Shown here one piece after another: positions 54,958-63,647 of a DNA stretch of 64,000 nucleotides. A program made the translations under genes and the position numbers. This DNA is from Rhodospirillaceae bacterium. GTDB taxonomy: Bacteria; Pseudomonadota; Alphaproteobacteria; Rhodospirillales; Casp-alpha2. The notes below the pieces were generated by a model. That model saw nothing but the letters and a program-made list of their open reading frames with translations. It ran no database searches and was not told where the DNA came from. Each line of letters opens with the position of its first letter. Positions within the stretch are counted from its first letter, which is position 1. The DNA lies in contig JABJBP010000089.1 of the NCBI GenBank assembly GCA_018665815.1, positions 1 to 64,000 of the forward strand, given 5' to 3'.

Positions 54958-55595
54958 GCGGCAGTTACAGCCTCGATAAAGGCACGAATTTCTTCAACGT
55001 TCTTGATGCCGGGCCCGTCCTCTACGCCGGATGACACATCGACCATGGGCGCACTGCTGACACGAATCGCTTCCGCGACGTTTTCAGGCGTCAAACCGCC
55101 TGCCAACACCCATGGCTTTTCCCAGGTTTCGCCGGCAATCAGGTTCCAGTCGAACGCCACGGCATTGCCGCCCGGCCGGGTCGCATCCTTCGGCGGCTTG
55201 GCGTCAAACATCAACACGTCAGCAACGGGGGCATAGGAATGCGCCCGGGCCACGTCGTCCAGGCTGGCGATCGAGATCACTTTCATTACCGGCAGCCCAA
55301 ACTTCGCCCGCACGTCGGCGACACGGGCCGGTGTCTCGGCACCGTGCAACTGCATCATATCGACACCGGCTCCGGCTGTGATCTCGCCCAGCAGGGCGTC
55401 ATCCGCATCGACGCTAAGCGCCACGCGCTTGATACCGTCAGGAACCGTCGCGGTCAGCGCCGCCGCCTCGGCGACCGTGATCGCCCGCGGCGATACGGGG
55501 AAAAACACGAAACCGACCATCGCCGCACCGGCGGCGACCGCTGCCTCAACGCTGTCCGGTGTACTCAGGCCGCAGATTTTAACTTTTGCTGTCAT
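54954..55595 (-). CDS. trpF: Phosphoribosylanthranilate isomerase
   Basis: Tryptophan biosynthesis isomerase of 213 residues. It begins VKICGLSTPDSVEAA with the catalytic Cys, followed by VGFVFFPVSPRAI, MQLHGAETP and SSGVEDGPGIKN with the phosphate-binding loop, all typical. It is separated from trpB by an accessory segment, although trpF-trpB adjacency is usual. A GST gene precedes it on the same strand. Confidence 0.96.
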   Translation of the reverse strand: MTAKVKICGLSTPDSVEAAVAAGAAMVGFVFFPVSPRAITVAEAAALTATVPDGIKRVALSVDADDALLGEITAGAGVDMMQLHGAETPARVADVRAKFGLPVMKVISIASLDDVARAHSYAPVADVLMFDAKPPKDATRPGGNAVAFDWNLIAGETWEKPWVLAGGLTPENVAEAIRVSSAPMVDVSSGVEDGPGIKNVEEIRAFIEAVTAA

Positions 55596-55647
55596 CGGTG
55601 TGTTTCAGTTGAGATAGAACTGCTTTTACGCACCGCCGAGATCAAAC

Positions 55648-56250
55648 TCACGCGGGCGGTACGGTCTCCATCATGGACGGGCGGGCCGAGAAAGCCGCAT
55701 ACCATGAAGCGGCGCTCGGATAGGCACCACGCCAGTCCTTGTCGGCATAGCGGAAATCCAGATACCCCAGGGCACAAGCCGCCGTGATGGTACCGATATC
55801 AACCCGCTCACCAAAAATCGATGCCTGGGAATCCAATTCCACAAGGGCGCCGTCGACTTTGCTCATCTGGGCGCGTTCCCAATCGCTCCAAAGAAATTCG
55901 GCGGGCCGAAGCGAGGTTTCATAGCGCGCCAGCAAGGCTGCATCCAAGAGCCCATCGCCAAGCGCCTGAAGGCCTAACGCCGTCCAGCGCGCATCGCCCG
56001 AGGCGGGGAATGCGCCACCGCCGATTGTCGCGTCCAAGTACTCGCAAACGACAGGGGAATCATAAAGGATCGAGCCGTCGTCGAGTTCCAGCGTCGGCAC
56101 TTTCTTGATCGGATTGGCGATGGCGGCAGCGGGATCTATTGGCGTCGTCGACAATTCGACGAACTCCAATTTATCCCAATAACCGCCTTCCAAAGCCTGG
56201 ACGCGAACCTTGCGAACATAAGGGGACGTCTTGCTGCCATAGAGTTTCAT
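55648..56250 (-). CDS. Glutathione S-transferase family protein
   Basis: A 200-residue GST. The N-terminal thioredoxin-like domain has KLYGSKTSPYVRKVRV with the likely catalytic Ser, the KKVPTLEL cis-Pro loop and ILYDSPVVCEYLD. The C-terminal helical domain follows. The substrate is unknown. It lies between pyrF and trpF on the same strand, an arrangement seen in other Alphaproteobacteria. Confidence 0.9.
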   Translation of the reverse strand: MKLYGSKTSPYVRKVRVQALEGGYWDKLEFVELSTTPIDPAAAIANPIKKVPTLELDDGSILYDSPVVCEYLDATIGGGAFPASGDARWTALGLQALGDGLLDAALLARYETSLRPAEFLWSDWERAQMSKVDGALVELDSQASIFGERVDIGTITAACALGYLDFRYADKDWRGAYPSAASWYAAFSARPSMMETVPPA

Positions 56251-56274
56251 CGATGTGCTCCTTGGGTTATTGGG

Positions 56275-56979
56275 TTACGCGTTGGCCAGCTCAGTGCCGA
56301 TCCGTGCCGCCGCTTCGGCTGGATCATCAGCGCCAGTAATCGGGCGGCCGATGACCAGATAGTCGGCGCCCATGCCGACGGCGGCGGCCGGCGTGACGAT
56401 GCGTTTTTGATCGTCGGCGGATGCCCAGGCGGGACGAATTCCAGGCACAACAAGCTTGAAATCGGCCCCGCAGACTTCGCGGATGGCCGTAATTTCCTTG
56501 GCCGAGCAGACGACGCCGTCCATGCCGCAACTTTGCGCCAGCTTGGCTAGGCGCAACACTTGATCTTGGGCCGATCCTTGAATGCCCATGCCGGCTAGGT
56601 CTTCATCGCCCAGCGACGTCAGTACCGTGACGCCGAGCAGGATGGGCCGATTTTCTCCAGCCTCAGCGACAGCCGCGACAGCCGCTTCCATCATCGCGCG
56701 GCCGCCCGAGGCATGAACATTGAGCATGAACGGGCCAACCTTCAGGGCCGAGCGGATGGCGCCGATGACCGTGTTGGGAATATCGTGGAACTTGAGGTCT
56801 AAAAACAACGGCTGATCGCCGGCCGCGACTTGGCGCACCCCTTGCGGACCGTTTGCCGTAAAAAACTCCTTGCCGAGCTTGATCCCGCCGACCTGGCCTT
56901 TCAAGGCGGTGGCCAGGGCCGAGGCATGATCGACGTCGGTGGTGTCCAGGGCAACCAAAATGCGCTGATGCGGTTCCAT
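56275..56979 (-). CDS. pyrF: Orotidine 5'-phosphate decarboxylase
   Basis: Pyrimidine biosynthesis enzyme that makes UMP. The 234-residue protein has the active-site motif LFLDLKFHDIPNTV (the DxKxxD tetrad), GGIKLGKEFF and a phosphate loop VIGRPITGADDPAEAA. It starts a minus-strand run pyrF, GST, trpF. The LapA-domain gene lies 149 bp upstream on the same strand. Confidence 0.96.
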   Translation of the reverse strand: MEPHQRILVALDTTDVDHASALATALKGQVGGIKLGKEFFTANGPQGVRQVAAGDQPLFLDLKFHDIPNTVIGAIRSALKVGPFMLNVHASGGRAMMEAAVAAVAEAGENRPILLGVTVLTSLGDEDLAGMGIQGSAQDQVLRLAKLAQSCGMDGVVCSAKEITAIREVCGADFKLVVPGIRPAWASADDQKRIVTPAAAVGMGADYLVIGRPITGADDPAEAAARIGTELANA

Positions 56980-57128
56980 AGGGCGAATTTATAAACGCAC
57001 GCCCACCGGGACGCCAGTGCGACGGCGGCAAAATCTACGAATGCGAGGAAAAACTGAATTTCTCGGGGATATTTTCAGCGCGCTAAGGCAGGAGGTGGTG
57101 GATCGGAGCAGAACGGGGCGGAGCGTCT

Positions 57129-57566
57129 TCAGGCGGCGTCGGCCGGCGGTAATGCCCGCTGCGCGGTTCCGCCCCCTTCAGACGTTACGGACGGCGCCGA
57201 CGTGGGTGGTGCGAATGGCGCGGACGTCGGCACGGACTGCGCGGCTCTCAAATCGGCCTTCAGGCGACCGATGCGATCTTTCAGTTGGCGAGCATCCGCC
57301 TCCGCGGCATTCGCCCGGTGTTTGGCATCACGACTGCGCCTGCGGCTGGCGCTGGCGGCAAGCCAGGCGGCAATGCCACCCCACACGACACCGACCGTCA
57401 ACAGCCCCAAGATAACCGCGAACAATCGAATTTCCGGCGCATAATCAAAGGGCCAGAAATCCAAGGTCACGGCGTGTCGGTTGACCACGGAAAACACCAC
57501 CATGGCCGCGCCCAAGGGAACAAGAACGAACCAGGATAGAATTTTTAGTAAAAGCGGTTTCTTCAA
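57129..57566 (-). CDS. LapA-domain (DUF1049) membrane protein
   Basis: A 145-residue protein with two transmembrane segments (about residues 8-27 and 46-68), the LapA domain in between with FSVVNRHAVTLDFWPFDYAPE, and a coiled-coil rich in Arg/Lys (about 75-115) ahead of an Ala/Pro-rich tail. LapA (YciS) works with LapB in controlling LpxC and lipopolysaccharide synthesis in E. coli; this role for the alphaproteobacterial protein is not established. It follows ihfB as in other genomes. Confidence 0.83.
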   Translation of the reverse strand: MKKPLLLKILSWFVLVPLGAAMVVFSVVNRHAVTLDFWPFDYAPEIRLFAVILGLLTVGVVWGGIAAWLAASASRRRSRDAKHRANAAEADARQLKDRIGRLKADLRAAQSVPTSAPFAPPTSAPSVTSEGGGTAQRALPPADAA

Positions 57567-57709
57567 GACTTATGTATTCCTTGAGAATCTTTGTATGGTT
57601 CTTCCGCCAAGCCACCGGACGAAAACCGAGGTGATGTTCAATCAGACGTCGTCGCGCCGAGTTCGGATAAATGACAAACAGCCAATTTCCAGCAGCCAAA
57701 TTCCGGCAG

Positions 57710-57994
57710 CTAACCGCCGGTGTTCAATTTCTCGCGCAACTGTTTACCGGTCTTAAAATACGGGATGTGTTTCTCGGAAACCTGTACCGCTTCGCCGGTT
57801 CTGGGATTCCGGCCAACGCGTGAGCCGCGCGACTTCACCGAAAATGCCCCAAAGCCCCTCAGCTCGACCCGGTCGCCGCGCGCCAGCGCTGCGGAAATCT
57901 CATCAAAAATGGTCGAGACGATACGTTCAATGTCGCGTTGATAGAGATGCGGATTGGCTGCCGCGAGGCGTGCAATAAGTTCTGATTTCGTCAT
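57710..57994 (-). CDS. ihfB: Integration host factor subunit beta
   Basis: Histone-like DNA-bending protein of 94 residues. The HU/IHF fold is clear: [42 protein letters not shown] with the Pro-containing arm tip and [15 protein letters not shown] at the end. The rpsA-sppA-ihfB-lapA order is conserved in Proteobacteria. The 94-bp gap to sppA contains a plus-strand T-run but no clear terminator. Confidence 0.95.
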   Translation of the reverse strand: MTKSELIARLAAANPHLYQRDIERIVSTIFDEISAALARGDRVELRGFGAFSVKSRGSRVGRNPRTGEAVQVSEKHIPYFKTGKQLREKLNTGG

Positions 57995-58088
57995 GCCTTC
58001 GAACCCCCTGGGTCACCCGGCACCGCACTTTCGGTTTTTTTTATTCGCGCGGCGCTTATTGGGTAGGTTCTATCCCTGTTCGTTTGAT

Positions 58089-59000
58089 CTATCGTAACTC
58101 AGGGTGCCAAAGAGAGATCGCCCCGTCAAGTCTAAGTCTTTCAGAAAAAAGCGCTTTTCCGATCAATGATCCGAATACATCACGCCACGGCTGATCGTCA
58201 TGGCTGATCTTAACGTTCTCAATGGGCAGGTCTTTGGCGATTCCGTGTTTCTCAACAAGCCAAAGGCGTGCTTCGGGCTCGCCGCCAAGCCCGTCGATCA
58301 GGCCACCGTCCTTGGCCTGGCGTCCGGTGAATATCCGTCCGTCGGCGACGGCCAAGACGTCCTCGCGCGACATGCCGCGGCGCTCGGTGACCATATCGAC
58401 AAACATCGAAAACAGGTCTTTGATGACCAATGCCATGGCATCCCGCGCGGCCGGAGAGAACGGCTCGAATGGGTTGGGTTGGGCTTTCAAGGGGCCACTT
58501 TTTATCATTTCCGGTTTGATGCCCAATTTCTCAAGCAGGCCGGTCACATCGGCGGTCTGCATGATCACGCCGATGGAGCCGGTGACCGTGCCGCCGCTGG
58601 CAACGATATGATCGGCGGCGACGGCGGCCATATAGGCGGCCGATGTGGCAGTACCGCCCATCACCGCGACGACGGGTTTTTTGTCGGCCACGATGCGTAA
58701 CGTCTTATAGAGGCTTTCGCCGCCGATAAACGTGCCGCCGGGGCTATCGAGTTGGACAATCAGGGCGCGCACCTGATCATTATCGGCAAGCTCGCGAAGC
58801 GCCTGGTCGCGGAACGGATCACTAAGAATGATGCCACTAACGTCGAGGCGCGCCACGTGTTCGCCGAAGCCCGGTCCGCTGAACCGTCCGACAACTGCCA
58901 TGATGGCAACCAAGGCGGCTACGGTACCAAAAATTCGCCAGAAGTTGAGACGGCGTTTCAGACGCCGGCGATTAATGATGGCGGCAGGATCAAGGGGCAT
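58089..59000 (-). CDS. sppA: Signal peptide peptidase SppA (S49)
   Basis: Inner-membrane serine protease that degrades leftover signal peptides. The 303-residue short form starts at ATG 59000 (an upstream frame to 59060 is possible); it has one transmembrane segment at about residues 22-42, SPGGTFIGGESLYKTLR with the conserved Gly/Ser, and ATSAAYMAAVAAD with the catalytic Ser/Tyr region. The catalytic Lys lies later (KLGIKPEMIKSGPLK). Downstream of rpsA as usual. Confidence 0.88.
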   Translation of the reverse strand: MPLDPAAIINRRRLKRRLNFWRIFGTVAALVAIMAVVGRFSGPGFGEHVARLDVSGIILSDPFRDQALRELADNDQVRALIVQLDSPGGTFIGGESLYKTLRIVADKKPVVAVMGGTATSAAYMAAVAADHIVASGGTVTGSIGVIMQTADVTGLLEKLGIKPEMIKSGPLKAQPNPFEPFSPAARDAMALVIKDLFSMFVDMVTERRGMSREDVLAVADGRIFTGRQAKDGGLIDGLGGEPEARLWLVEKHGIAKDLPIENVKISHDDQPWRDVFGSLIGKALFSERLRLDGAISLWHPELR

Positions 59001-59146
59001 GACAGAAACGCGAAATTGGGCGGGAACACAAAAATGGCCGAGGCCGAGATGAACCGGCAATGGAGTTAGATTGATTTCGTGGCATTCGGCAGAGGAGGAC
59101 CCGGCGCGAACCGGTAGGATCGGTGTCGCGCCGGGTTAATTCCATC

Positions 59147-61207
59147 CTACTCGTCCTTAGCCTCTTCGCCGGCGTCAGCCGCATCGTCAGCGGCGTCATC
59201 CTTGGCTTTGGCTTTGGCCTCGGCCTTCGGCTTGGCTTTGGCCTTCGGTTTGGCCTTTTTCTCATCGGCGTCGTCAGCCTTCTTGGCGGTCTTCTTGACC
59301 GCAGCCTTTTTCGCCGGCTTCTTTTCTTCTTCCGCCGGTGCGTCGACTTCGGCTTCAGCAGCGGCCTCTTCAGCCGGCGCCTCCTCAGCGGCCTCGTCCG
59401 CAGCGTCATCTTTCTTGGCGGCCTTCTTCGCCGGCTTCTTCGCCGGCTTCTTTTCTTCCTCGGCCGGTGCCTCATCGCCAGCATCCGTAGCTTGCTGTTT
59501 TTCAGCAATGGCGGCACCCAGGATATCGCCCAGCGACGCGCCGGAATCGGTGGAACCGAATTCCTTCATCGCCTTCTTCTCTTCCTCGGCTTCGCGGGCC
59601 TTGATCGACAGCGTCAACCGGCGGCCGGATTTATCGACCTGAGTGACTTTCGCGTCGACCTTCTCACCGGCGGCAAACCGATCCGGGCGCTGCTCGGAAC
59701 GATCCCGGCTGAGCTCGGACTTGCGAATGAAACCAGGCACAGAATCGTTGACCCGGACCTCAATGCCGTTATCGACAATCGCCGAAATCGTGCACGTGAC
59801 CACGTCACCCTTCTTGACCTCGCTGATGGCACCGCCGACGGGGTCTTCGCTGAGCTGCTTGATACCAAGTGAAATGCGCTCTTTGTCGACATCAACATCG
59901 AGCACCTTGGCTTTCACCATGTCGCCCTTCGTATAGTCGGCCAGGGCTTCTTCGCCGGATTTCTCCCAACTGAGGTCGGAGAGATGGGCCATGCCATCGA
60001 TCTCACCGTCAAGACCGATGAACAAACCGAACTCGGTGATGTTCTTGATCTCACCTTCGACGATCGCGTCCACCGGGAAGGTGTCAACGAAGGCCGACCA
60101 GGGATTATCGAAGCATTGTTTGAGGCCCAAGGAAATCCGGCGCTTCTCCGGATCCGTATCGAGCACCATAACCTCGACTTCCTGGCTGGTGGAGACGATT
60201 TTGCCCGGATGAACGTTCTTTTTCGTCCAGCTCATTTCCGAGACGTGAACCAAGCCTTCGACGCCGGCTTCGAGTTCCACGAAAGCACCGTAATCGGTGA
60301 TATTGGTGACCCGGCCGGTGAACTTGGCACTCTGCGGATACTTCGCGGCCACGCCATCCCACGGATCAGCCTCAAGCTGCTTCATGCCCAGCGAAATACG
60401 CTGGGTTTCAGCATTGAAACGGATCACCTGGACTTTAATGGTCTCACCGATCTGCAGAACCTCGGAGGGATGATTAATCCGCTTCCAGGCAATATCGGTA
60501 ACGTGCAACAAGCCGTCGACACCGCCCAGATCAATAAATGCGCCGTAATCGGTGATGTTCTTGACAACGCCTTCCAGCACCTGGCCTTCGGACAGATTGG
60601 CCATCAGTTCGGAACGCGCTTCGGAGCGGGTTTCTTCCAACACCGCACGACGCGAGACAACGATGTTGTTGCGCTGCGCGTCCATCTTCAAAATCTGGAA
60701 CGGCTGCGGCGTACCCATCAAGGGCGTGATGTCGCGAACCGGGCGGATATCGACTTGGCTGCCCGGCAGGAATGCCACGGCGCCGGAAAGATCGACAATG
60801 AAGCCGCCTTTGACCCGGCCGAAGATAACACCATTGACGCGCTCGGTGGCCTTGAAGGACTTTTCCAGTTCCGACCAGGCTTCCTCGCGACGCGCTTTTT
60901 CACGGCTCAAGCGGATCATCCCGTCGCGGTCTTCATAACGCTCGACGAAAACATCGACCGTGTCACCGACAACGATCTCCGCGTCGCCTTCGGTGCCGAA
61001 TTCCTTCAGCGGCACGCGGCCTTCCGATTTGAGGCCGACGTCAATCAACGCAGCATCGTTATCGATGGCCAGCACCGTGCCCTTGACGACACGACCGTCA
61101 AAACGGTCGTCGCCTAATGATTCTTCCAGGAGCTCAGCGAAATTTTCTTTAACTTCGAAGGGGGCCTCTTCAGCACCCGAGGCGGTCGTCTGATCAGCAG
61201 GGGTCAT
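59147..61207 (-). CDS. rpsA: 30S ribosomal protein S1 with long low-complexity tail
   Basis: mRNA-binding ribosomal protein with six S1 domains (about residues 30-560), seen as repeated GxVxxITDYGAFVDL-type strands, e.g. NITDYGAFIDLGGVDGLLHV and VTNITDYGAFVELEAGVEGL. ATG 61207 follows AGGAT; the frame upstream has no ribosome-binding site. The total is 686 aa, longer than the usual 560-570 because residues 573-686 form an Ala/Lys/Glu/Asp-rich tail in which a block APAEEEKKPAKK occurs twice. The tail is probably disordered and might bind RNA or proteins. It lies downstream of cmk and upstream of sppA. Confidence 0.93.
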   Translation of the reverse strand: MTPADQTTASGAEEAPFEVKENFAELLEESLGDDRFDGRVVKGTVLAIDNDAALIDVGLKSEGRVPLKEFGTEGDAEIVVGDTVDVFVERYEDRDGMIRLSREKARREEAWSELEKSFKATERVNGVIFGRVKGGFIVDLSGAVAFLPGSQVDIRPVRDITPLMGTPQPFQILKMDAQRNNIVVSRRAVLEETRSEARSELMANLSEGQVLEGVVKNITDYGAFIDLGGVDGLLHVTDIAWKRINHPSEVLQIGETIKVQVIRFNAETQRISLGMKQLEADPWDGVAAKYPQSAKFTGRVTNITDYGAFVELEAGVEGLVHVSEMSWTKKNVHPGKIVSTSQEVEVMVLDTDPEKRRISLGLKQCFDNPWSAFVDTFPVDAIVEGEIKNITEFGLFIGLDGEIDGMAHLSDLSWEKSGEEALADYTKGDMVKAKVLDVDVDKERISLGIKQLSEDPVGGAISEVKKGDVVTCTISAIVDNGIEVRVNDSVPGFIRKSELSRDRSEQRPDRFAAGEKVDAKVTQVDKSGRRLTLSIKAREAEEEKKAMKEFGSTDSGASLGDILGAAIAEKQQATDAGDEAPAEEEKKPAKKPAKKAAKKDDAADEAAEEAPAEEAAAEAEVDAPAEEEKKPAKKAAVKKTAKKADDADEKKAKPKAKAKPKAEAKAKAKDDAADDAADAGEEAKDE

Positions 61208-61339
61208 AATCCTTGTATCCTTTTCATTTCTCCATGCCAGCCGGTTGAATCCGGCGGTCTTTGCAAAAAGCCAAATCCCCAAGCCCTCAAATCATTTGAG
61301 GCCCTGAGGCGTTCAAGTCTTGTGCGCCTTGTTTTGCGC

Positions 61340-61975
61340 TTATTCGTCCCGAGAGCCGATGATTTCCAGAGCGGTCGCGAGCACCTGGTCCGCATCAAGA
61401 TTGCTGGTATCCAGGGTGTGTGCGTCGGCGGCCGGCTCTAGCGGAGACACGGCCCGATCACTATCTCGGGCGTCGCGTTCCATCATGTCCTCCAGGACGC
61501 GCGCATATATAGCTTCGCCGACCCGGTCCTGCAACTCTTTAACACGCCGTTTCGCGCGAACCTCAACATCGGCGGAAATGAAGATTTTGACGTCCGCGTC
61601 GGGGCAGACAACCGTACCGATATCTCGGCCATCGAGGACGGCACCCTGAAAGCCGGCCGGCGGTGCCTGAGCGAAATCCCTTTGAAAGTCCAACAGCGCC
61701 GCGCGTACGCCCGGCACCGCCGAAACCTTCGACGCCGCCTGTGCGGTCTCATCGGTTCTGAGACCATCGCGCTCCAGGTCGGCCGGCACCAGCGCACGCG
61801 CCACCACCTCCGCCGCCACGGCATCATTGGCGTCAGCGCCGTCATCCAAAACCTTGCGGCCCACGGCGCGATAAATCAGGCCGGTATCCAGATAGGCCAA
61901 ATTGAAATGCTCGGCCAACCGCCTGGCCAAGGTTCCCTTGCCGGCCGCCGCCGGCCCGTCGATGGCAATAATCAT
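61340..61975 (-). CDS. cmk: Cytidylate kinase
   Basis: Phosphorylates CMP and dCMP. The 211-residue protein has the P-loop IAIDGPAAAGKGTLARRL (residues 3-20), the YLDTGLIYRA motif and DGRDIGTVVCPDAD. It lies between aroA (33 bp upstream) and rpsA; the order aroA-cmk-rpsA is conserved across Proteobacteria. Confidence 0.96.
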   Translation of the reverse strand: MIIAIDGPAAAGKGTLARRLAEHFNLAYLDTGLIYRAVGRKVLDDGADANDAVAAEVVARALVPADLERDGLRTDETAQAASKVSAVPGVRAALLDFQRDFAQAPPAGFQGAVLDGRDIGTVVCPDADVKIFISADVEVRAKRRVKELQDRVGEAIYARVLEDMMERDARDSDRAVSPLEPAADAHTLDTSNLDADQVLATALEIIGSRDE

Positions 61976-62007
61976 CCGGCGTCCCTCTTTTCTATTTCTC
62001 TCGATGT

Positions 62008-63339
62008 CTATGACGGCGCTTCGCTCATATTGGCGCCGAGGCCGTTCATCATGTCGGCAAATCCCGGAAAGCTGGTGGCAATGGTTTCCGCCTGGGCGAC
62101 ACGGACCGCGTCGCGGCTGGCCATGCCAAGCACCAGAAAGGCCATGGCGATCCGATGGTCAAGGTCGGAATCGATTTCCGCGCCGCCCGCCGGCGCCTTG
62201 CCGTCGCCGAAAATAGTCAACGTATCCTCGGTTTCTTCAAGTGCTACGCCGCAGGCGGACAGCCCCTGGGCCATGGCCGCCAGGCGATCGCTTTCCTTGA
62301 CCCGCAATTCACTGAGGCCGGTCATCCGGGTCGTGCCCTCGGCATGGGCCGCACAAACGGCGAGTACCGGAAATTCGTCAATCATCGACGGCACGCGCCC
62401 GGCCGGCACATCAACACCGCGGAGCTTAGCCGCTCGGACAACCACGTCGGCGACGGGCTCACCGTCTTCGTCACGACTGTTCTCTAGACGTAGGTCCCCG
62501 CCCATATCGCGAAGCGTATCCATAAGACCGGCGCGCAACGGGTTGGTGCCGACGCCTGTCAGTGTGACCGCTGAGCCCGGCACCAGAAGCGCCGCCACCA
62601 TGGGGAACGCGGCCGACGATATGTCCGCCGGCACGACGACATTGCGGCCTTCAAGTTCAGGCTCGCCGACAAGCGTCACCCGGCGCCGGCCATCCGGGTC
62701 ATCTTCGACGCGCACGTCGGCGCCAAAATGACGGAGAAGGCGTTCGGTGTGATCGCGGGTCGGCACGGGCTCAATGACCACGGTCTCGCCGGGCACAGAC
62801 AGGCCGGCCAAAAGTACCGCCGATTTTACCTGAGCCGAAGCCATCGGCATTTCATAGGCCGTCGGCAGCGGATCAACCGCGCCGGTCATGGTGATCGGTA
62901 GCCGTCCGCCCTCGGCCGAGACGAACGTCGCGCCGATATCGCGCAGGGGCTTCATGATCCGTTCCATGGGGCGCGACCGCAAGGACGCGTCGCCGGTCAG
63001 CGTCGCGGGAAATGCGTGCCCGGCCAGGACGCCCATCAACAAGCGAACCGCCGTACCGGAATTTCCCATGTCCAGAACATTGCCCGGTTCCGCCAGCCCG
63101 CCGACGCCGCAGCCAAAGACCTGCCAAGTGCCGTCTTCGCCGCGCGTAACCTGGGCGCCAAGGGCGCGCATCGCGGCGGCGGTCGCCAATACGTCATCGC
63201 CTTCCAAAAGGCCTGAGATATTGGTTTCACCAACCGCCAGGGCACCGAACATTAAGGCTCGGTGCGATACCGATTTGTCACCGGGAACGCGGACGGTGCC
63301 GCGCAAGGGATTCGCGCTTTCGGAAATTATCACGCTCAC
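62008..63339 (-). CDS. aroA: 5-enolpyruvylshikimate-3-phosphate synthase, class II
   Basis: Shikimate-pathway enzyme of 443 residues. It resembles the class II (CP4-type) enzymes: RVPGDKSVSHRALMFGALA, DDVLATAAAMRALGAQV, GNSGTAVRLLMGVLAGHAFPATL and DASLRSRPMERI. Class II enzymes are insensitive to glyphosate in other organisms; whether this one is cannot be told from these motifs alone. It is the first of aroA-cmk-rpsA; the 308-bp space on its 5' side holds the promoter. Confidence 0.95.
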   Translation of the reverse strand: MSVIISESANPLRGTVRVPGDKSVSHRALMFGALAVGETNISGLLEGDDVLATAAAMRALGAQVTRGEDGTWQVFGCGVGGLAEPGNVLDMGNSGTAVRLLMGVLAGHAFPATLTGDASLRSRPMERIMKPLRDIGATFVSAEGGRLPITMTGAVDPLPTAYEMPMASAQVKSAVLLAGLSVPGETVVIEPVPTRDHTERLLRHFGADVRVEDDPDGRRRVTLVGEPELEGRNVVVPADISSAAFPMVAALLVPGSAVTLTGVGTNPLRAGLMDTLRDMGGDLRLENSRDEDGEPVADVVVRAAKLRGVDVPAGRVPSMIDEFPVLAVCAAHAEGTTRMTGLSELRVKESDRLAAMAQGLSACGVALEETEDTLTIFGDGKAPAGGAEIDSDLDHRIAMAFLVLGMASRDAVRVAQAETIATSFPGFADMMNGLGANMSEAPS

Positions 63340-63647
63340 GAATGGCTATCCTATCAAAAGAGATTGAACATTGAGGCCAGCCTTTCAGCCGGCGCGCGCA
63401 CAGAAAAATTTCTGCTGTGTGGTTTTTGGTTTTGACAGAAGCGAAGGAAAATGGCAATTGGCAGCGCAAGAGCGGCGTAAGGTTTCATCCGCAATGATCA
63501 ATTTGATCGAAGATGGGGCCAGCATATGACCAGCATATGACCAGCATATGAAATGACGCCTGGGATTATCGACGCAGATATCGGTCCAAATTCGAATGTG
63601 TTCGGATTTGAAATGACCGATCTTCTGCCCAACCGGAGGAAAAAGGC
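63340..63647. other. Intergenic region between aroA and the TIGR02300 gene
   Basis: This 308-bp divergent spacer has no gene. It holds three tandem 11-bp repeats at 63519-63551 and a ribosome-binding site GGAGG at 63636-63640 for the next gene. No tRNA or riboswitch was recognised. Confidence 0.6.
63519..63551. repeat. Three tandem 11-bp repeats
   Basis: CCAGCATATGA is repeated exactly three times in tandem (63519, 63530 and 63541). It lies 97 bp upstream of the TIGR02300-family start codon. CATATG in each unit is palindromic. Confidence 0.95.

Noticed and set aside
59123-61117. Long plus-strand open frames across rpsA
   Set aside because: They are antisense to ribosomal protein S1 and have no recognisable domain.
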